Of a DNA stretch of 64,000 nucleotides, positions 58,616-64,000 are shown one piece after another. The position numbers and the translations under genes were made by a program. Every line of letters begins with the position of its first letter. The first letter of the stretch is position 1. This DNA comes from Anaeramoeba flamelloides (lineage: Eukaryota > Metamonada > Anaeramoebidae). Below the pieces are notes generated by a model. It made no database searches and was not told where the DNA came from. It saw only the letters and a list, made by a program, of their open reading frames with translations. Location of the stretch: positions 2,914,001-2,978,000 of the forward strand of contig JANTQA010000030.1 in assembly GCA_027625915.1 (NCBI GenBank), read 5' to 3'.

Positions 58616-59226
58616 ATAAATAAATACATTGACGAGTGTCCATTAATAGTTTGTCTTGGGATATTGTCTAAAGCATTCTAAATCTATCAATTTTCTCACT
58701 TTGGTAAATGAAAAAATTAAAAAAATCGCAAGCCTTTCATAATTATTCGAGACAATTTGAAAATGAAAAATTAGGTTTAGATATTAAATCAGGAAATGGA
58801 AAACATTTGTCGTATTTTAGAATACTTTAATTGACAGTAACTTGAGGGTGTTTCAATTATTATCAATTTGCATCAAATTAAGGAAAAAAATTTTGATAAA
58901 ATATTTTTCCCTCTAAGCACAATTTAAATATAAAAATTGGGAAAAATTAAACATTACAACATCTTATTTAATATTAAACTACTATTTTCTAAATTTACAA
59001 CAAAACTATTATCATTGTAGATGTTTTCTAACTAATTTATTTTTTGCGAAATAAATAATTGTAGTAAATAGGATTTTAATTTTGAGTCAGTTTTCTCTAA
59101 CAAATATAAAAGACTTGTGATTTTTTTAATTTTTTCATTTACCAAAATGTGAAAATTGATAGATTTAGAATGCTTTAGCAATATCCCAAGACAAAATATT
59201 AATGGTGCCTCGTCAATGTATTTATT
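58616..59226. repeat. fold-back element, same family as 904-1711
   Basis: TACATTGACGAGTGTCCATT at the left is mirrored by TGCCTCGTCAATGTA at the right. Arms of about 120 bp include GTCTTGGGATATTG and CAATATCCCAAGAC. Immediately outside, AAATAAA and TTTATTT are also inverted. The inner arm block AATCTATCAATTTT is shared with the element at 904-1711. Confidence 0.78.
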
Positions 59227-59239
59227 TATCTGTAAAATA

Positions 59240-59470
59240 AGAATATAAACTAAATTTCATAATAAATTACACAATTTTTTTTTAACAGTTTTTTTTTTTT
59301 TCTTTTTTACTTCATTTTTAGAAGAAAAACAAATAATTCTAGTCTATAAAACTGAATATTAAAATAGTAATTTTTTTTATTATAATAGATATCTTCAATT
59401 TATAAAAATATTTATTTTTAAATTTGTATTTTTAATGGGACAATGATTTTGAAATATAGTTTATTTTTCC
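59240..59470. repeat. dispersed repeat family D copy 3
   Basis: Matches the second half of copy 1 (25186-25710), with about 300 bp of copy 1 missing here. Shared blocks: CTAAATTTCATAATAAAT, AACAGTTTTTTTT and TTTTAATGGGACAATGATTT. Confidence 0.6.
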
Positions 59471-59636
59471 AATTTTTACTATTATTTTCGATTGATCATA
59501 AATAACAGAATTCAAGGCTCTGGTAATTTACCGTGAATTTGCTCCATACTCAATCAGTGGCTTGAAACCTAAAAAGGATATTGCGGAATTACTCTTCTTT
59601 TGATGGACAAAATTCAAATAACCAATTAAATAATCT

Positions 59637-61024
59637 TAAGGGAGTAGCCATGATAAAGAAAAATTTTTCATTTTTTTGCAATTCTGAAGAGGATCAGTAA
59701 ATAATATTTTTTTCTCTGGTTGTATCTCATTGATTTTTATTATTTAAAGTACTTCATTCATTAGATTTTTTAAATTTTTTTTTCAAAGTCTCAAAGAAAT
59801 TGCCACAATAGAATGTTGAGTTGAATTGCAAAAAATAGTGTTTTGAATGTTGAATAACTTATCTTTTATCCTTCTCTCAACATTCTATTGTGGCATTTAA
59901 TTTTTTCATTTTTTTCATTTTTTTTATTTTTTCGTCATTTTTGAGATTTTTTTAATCCTGACAACATAAAGCAATTTGAAATATTTTTTTATTAGTGGCA
60001 TTTGGGATTAATGGATTTTGTTTAAAAAGGACAACAACATTACAATTGAGAGAATCATAAAAGGAAACTTAAATGGGACTTAAATAGCTAGAAGATTCCA
60101 AAAAAAGAATAATTAAGTCAAATTATTACTTGTTAGGATTTTAAATCATTGGGTTTGGTGGAATTGGAGAAGTGAATATGATTATATGTTATCAAAGTTT
60201 AAACCAAAAAATAGCTATATGTTTTATTCAAAGAATCTGAAATTATCTTCTCCCAGAAAAAAAAACTAAACCCCATTCCAAAAATTTGGACACATCAGAA
60301 AATCAAAAATAGTGAAACAAAAACTCAATTTATTATATTTTTCTAAAAGTAAGATAAAACCATATTTAAGTAAAATAGTATTAATGGTTTTTTAAGTAAT
60401 CATTTTCATCCAAATATAAGAAAACAATATAAAATAAAAAATCAAAACAAGTGTGTCCAAAATAAGAAAACAAGCTGAAATGAAAGAGTTTGAACAAAAA
60501 ATATATTGGTAGATTTGATGAAATTTCACCAACAATGGTTGATCGATCAAATGATAAGATACCATGGACCGGTTGCATGTGGATTTTTCAATTTAAGAAA
60601 CTAAACTGTAACCATTGTTCAACCATCTGATTAAAAAATTTTCAGATCTAACGAAACAGATTAAGTAACTGAAAAAAGAAAATGAAAACAAAAACAAAAA
60701 AGACAAAAAATGAAATGGTTTGTTGAATTAAAATTAATTTCCAATTGGATGTAAATCATGTTATTGTTATTTTTCCAACTGTTTAAACTGTGTCCAAATT
60801 AATGGATTTAAGTTTATGTTAATAAAAAAAAAAAAAATTCAAAACTATTTTATCAATATAATCTCTTTTTTTTTATTATTTAACATTACTAAAAAAAAAA
60901 TATCAAATAATTTTTTTAAAAAAATTTTTAGAGAATCTACGATCACACACCACTAAAATAAAATGTTCTTATCTCATCTCTCTCAAATTTTTATCATGTC
61001 TTATGGTGTAACTACTCCCTTAAG
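59637..61024. mobile_element. 1.4-kb TTAA-flanked inverted-repeat element
   Basis: The left end reads TTAAGGGAGTAG followed by CATGATAAA; the right end reads TTTATCATG, then CTACTCCCTTAA. The terminal repeat is about 12 bp with a second inverted block further in. TTAA at both ends is the target of piggyBac-type transposases, and the first inner bases are GGG. No transposase is visible. The class assignment is an inference from the target alone. Confidence 0.58.
59799..59896. repeat. short hairpin
   Basis: TGCCACAATAGAATGTTGAG and its exact complement CTCAACATTCTATTGTGGCA face each other about 60 bp apart inside the TTAA-flanked element. Confidence 0.85.
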
Positions 61025-61337
61025 AGAATCTCAATTGACAAAAAATTTAATTAAAAAATAAAAGCTTTCATAATTCTCAATTTAAATATTAAATTTACTA
61101 AAAAAATTATTTGATTCCTTTTTTCAATTTTCGAAGGGTTAAATTTCTTTGATCCATGACAAATTGTTTTCTATAAGTATAAAAACAATTTAATTCGATT
61201 TACTCTAATTTGTGGTTAGATTGTATCTCTCTAAATTTGACAAAGTAAGGATTTTGTAACATTCTTTGGATAAAAATAACTTATTTGAGAAAATGAAAAA
61301 AAAAAAAAATAGAATCTTCTAGATCTCAAAAAGTACT

Positions 61338-61430
61338 AAAGAGTGACACTCCAAATCAACACAGTTGTTTTCAAAATGATATCATCACAACCATTCAAAT
61401 TAGAAATTGAGTGTCACTCTTTGTCACTTT
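61338..61430. repeat. short inverted pair
   Basis: AAAGAGTGACACTC and GAGTGTCACTCTTT face each other about 60 bp apart; possibly the ends of a very small element. Confidence 0.7.
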
Positions 61431-62659
61431 TTTCTAAAAATGTACTCTTTTTTGATTCTTGATTTTAGGAGATCGATCATGCTTCATAGGTTGGTTAGAT
61501 TTTTGGTTGTTATTAGGCACTTATTAAAATGACAAATTTTTTTAATCCATTTAGAAAATTATTTTTCTCCCTAATGACTCGAACCTTAAAGTTTTTTGAT
61601 TTCTCAATAAACTCAACTTTCAAAAAATTTTCCTTTCGAAAAGGATTTTGAAAAATAATTTTTTTTTACATTGTTTCTTTTTATTTAAACCAACAAAATA
61701 ATTTCTTCAAAGTGATGCCAAAAAAGTTTACAAAATGAAAAAATAAGTTTCTGAATGTTAAATTGTATTTTCAAAGATATTTTTATTTTTCTTACTTTTT
61801 GAAAAAAAAAAGAATAAAAAAAAATATATATAAAAAAAAAGTATAAACAAAAAAAGAAAAAAGAAATAAAGAAAAAAAAAAATTGACTAAATTAGAAAAA
61901 ATGATTTTAATCTAAAAATTGAAATTTTGTTTTGATAAGAGCATAATGGTAAAACCTACGAAAATGCTTACAGCAACATTAGAAAGATTATTCAACATTT
62001 TTGAAATATAGTTTATTTAAACTATTTTGGATACTAAGTTGGTACTTTTAAATTTTATTTTAATTTTTCAATAAATAAATCAGTGATGGTCATTTCAAAA
62101 TAAGGTCACATTTATTTTTTATTTTATTTTATTGGTTTACCTTTTATTTTTGTGCATTAAGTATATAAAATAAACTTTGATAAAAACAATTCCAAGAATT
62201 TATAGAAATAACAAACTTTTTTGTAATTATTAACTTAAATTACAGTTTGAAATTTTTGTTATGCTATTCTTAAAAATGGTTTTCCATTCTCCTTCTTCTT
62301 GATATTATTTTGAACACGTTCCAACTTTTTTATAAATTAATAAACTTTTCATTTGGAAAGAATAACGTTTATGATCTTCATTTTAAAATTTGTTCTCACT
62401 TTTTCCTTTATTTTTCTCCTATTCAATAGTCATCATTGTATGTTTATTAAATCTTCAGTCAAACAACTATTTTGAATTTCATTCAGGTTATGTTTTGCCA
62501 ATTCTAATTCTTTAATTATATTTATTTCTAATTTTAAACTGGATTCTCCGCCAAAACAACCATCTATTTCTCTATGATGAGGGTGGTAATTGATTTATTA
62601 TTATTTATATTATCATGATAAAGCTTTTCTTGTGCCATTTAATTTTCTTTACCTCGCCC

Positions 62660-63166
62660 TTATTTTTCTTTCTCTTGTAATTCTTCAATATCTTTCTCTA
62701 CATTCTTATCAGATCCAAGACTATAATTGTTTGATGAATAATATTGAACCAATTCTTTTGGATTCTGGTAAATCCAACCATATGACATAAATATTAAATA
62801 AACAATAAGGATAAACCATACATCCGCAATTTGCTGTGCTGAATTTTTTTTATCCAATATTACATACTTTGCGACCTTAAACCAACATAAAAACAAAATT
62901 GGAATGGAGGGGACAACAAAAAATGTAAATCGTTTGATGTATCTTTTTTGTTTTAAAAACCTTCTTGTTTTGCCCCAACACCAAGTTAAGATGATAAGGA
63001 AAAGTGATGCATAGAAATAAAGAAATTTTTTGTTAAGATCTGATGGTGTTTGGTATAATTTTATCCCAGGTTGGTTATATATCTGAGCAAGTAAAAAAAT
63101 CCAAAGGATAGATATCAAAAAAATTCTTGGTAAATAGAATTTTGTAAATGTTCGAGATTCTTTTGG
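62660..63166 (-). CDS. TMEM181-like membrane protein, last exon
   Basis: This is the terminal exon on the minus strand, from an acceptor CTAATAG at 63167 to TAA at 62660. It codes for about 168 residues with four hydrophobic helices, then an acidic/basic coil-like tail (KDIEELQEKEK). The start SRTFTKFYLPRIFLISILW, the middle KTRRFLKQKRYIKRF preceding a helix, and the end FMSYGWIYQNPKE line up in order with the last third of animal TMEM181, as I remember that family. TMEM181 is a seven-helix membrane protein related to the Wntless/GOLD-domain group; its cellular role is poorly known. Upstream, 63860-63776 has perfect splice signals (TTTTCAG and GTAAGC) and an open frame (LKNMLKFFHNYYYQLNGA). 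An edge exon ends at 63974, and 63415-63280 is also open. I could not make all phases join, so these are only candidates. Confidence 0.55.
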   Translation of the reverse strand, partial: PKESRTFTKFYLPRIFLISILWIFLLAQIYNQPGIKLYQTPSDLNKKFLYFYASLFLIILTWCWGKTRRFLKQKRYIKRFTFFVVPSIPILFLCWFKVAKYVILDKKNSAQQIADVWFILIVYLIFMSYGWIYQNPKELVQYYSSNNYSLGSDKNVEKDIEELQEKEK

Positions 63167-63775
63167 CTATTAGAATTTTTTTTTTTTTTTTTTTTTTTTA
63201 ATTTTTAATTATTATTAAATAAAAGTTGGTTAATAAATTAAAATAATATTTCTAAAAATTTAAGTTTCGGATTTGGTATGCTATTATAAACCTCAAATCA
63301 ATACTTTCTCCATATCTAAGTGGCCAACAATCAAATTTAAAAAAATCAAGGATTTTTTCATATTTATAAAAACTTCTGATCAAATCTTGATTAGTTGGTT
63401 TAGAGAATATTAATACTTTTTAAAATATAATTTTCCTGGTTTTAATTTTACACAAACAAACAAAAAGAAAAAAAGAAAAATAAGATTCTGTTATTCCAGT
63501 GTAGTGGTCAAAAAAATATTAATTGTGCATTATAAATTGTTATATTATTAAAATTAAATAATAGTATTTTTCAAAATGATGCTACAAAGCAATTAATAAA
63601 TTTGATATTTTTTTTTCAACATCAAAGCCAAATTCCCAATACAATATTCAAACATTAAAAACAAAATTCTTGATCAAATGAAAGGAATTATGTCTTATAA
63701 AATATTGTTTACAAATAATATAAATATAAAAAAATTGAAGAACCTTGATCTTTAGAACAATTTTAATCCGCTTAC

Positions 63776-63860
63776 CATAACATTTTTGAAGCGCCATTCA
63801 ACTGATAATAATAGTTGTGGAAAAACTTCAACATGTTTTTTAATTGGAAATCACAGAAAT
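63776..63860 (-). CDS. candidate upstream exon of the minus-strand edge gene
   Basis: An 85-nt stretch is bounded by TTTTCAG on its 5' side and GTAAGC on its 3' side (minus strand). It is open in the frame reading FCDFQLKNMLKFFHNYYYQL. A further exon end at 63974 (donor GTAAGA, just inside the window edge) joins it in phase. It may belong to the TMEM181-like gene or to a separate one. The join to the exon at 63166 is not resolved, and the sequence does not itself look like TMEM181. Confidence 0.35.
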
Positions 63861-64000
63861 CTGAAAATGAACAATAATTTCATCAAAATAAAATTAAATA
63901 AAAATTAAAAAATAAAAAATCCCCTTTAACACAAAAAAATTGTGAAAGAAAATCAAAAAATCAAAAATCTTACGGTACGATAAGCAGAAACGATACATAA

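Larger units (their letters stand above)
58445..62659. other. intergenic region right of the duplication
   Basis: Contains a fold-back (58616-59226), repeat D copy 3 (59240-59470), a TTAA-flanked element (59637-61024) enclosing a short hairpin (59799-59896), and a small inverted pair near 61338-61430. A 65-codon minus ORF at 60381-60578 has no recognisable domain. The part next to 62659 would be the 3' UTR of the TMEM181-like gene. Confidence 0.55.

Noticed and set aside
60381-60578. Minus ORF considered as a transposase for the TTAA-flanked element
   Set aside because: No catalytic acidic residues or helix-turn-helix pattern could be recognised in 65 residues.

Overview
The window is very AT-rich eukaryotic nuclear DNA. 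Coding segments are less AT-rich than their surroundings and are split by GT-AG introns, some of several kilobases. Stops are TAA and the standard code fits every exon I read. No bacterial, viral, tRNA, rRNA or CRISPR feature was seen. The genes (epsin-type ENTH protein, F-BAR/SH3 protein, half-size ABCA transporter, GPN-loop GTPase, TMEM181-like membrane protein) and the Lys/Asn-rich proteins suggest an AT-rich free-living protist, perhaps amoeboid. I cannot assign a lineage from the sequence alone.

Layout. 1-8807 is repeat-rich with no convincing gene, apart from two doubtful ORFs. 8808-12402 is the left arm of a large inverted duplication and carries a GPN2-type GTPase gene on +. 12403-15558 holds a palindrome-rich array and a LINE remnant. 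15559-22548 is an epsin-like gene on +, with an ENTH domain and then a tail of tandem DPF repeats. 22549-28086 is intergenic, with dispersed and fold-back repeats. 28087-40318 is an F-BAR plus two-SH3 gene on +, with introns of 7.2 and 3.0 kb full of inverted-repeat elements. 40319-46439 is intergenic, with a 5'-truncated LINE on - and fold-backs. 46440-52543 is a half-size ABCA transporter on +. 52544-54824 contains another LINE remnant. 54825-58444 is the right arm of the inverted duplication, with a second GPN2 copy on -. 58445-62659 is intergenic, with a fold-back and a TTAA-flanked element. 62660-63166 is the last exon of a TMEM181-like gene on -, which runs off the right edge.

Functional reading. 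The epsin-like and F-BAR/SH3 genes sit 5.5 kb apart on the same strand and both belong to clathrin-mediated endocytosis and membrane bending. The ABCA and TMEM181-like proteins are membrane proteins. GPN2 is a housekeeping GTPase linked to RNA polymerase assembly. The strongest structural signal is the pair of about 3.6-kb, nearly identical inverted arms bracketing the 42-kb block with the endocytic and ABC genes. Each arm carries a GPN2 copy interrupted in a different exon, and a central block of about 400 bp is unrelated between the arms. The second theme is the density of small inverted-repeat transposons: several TIR families, one apparently hAT-like nested insertion, a TA-flanked and a TTAA-flanked element, fold-backs and arrays of short palindromes.
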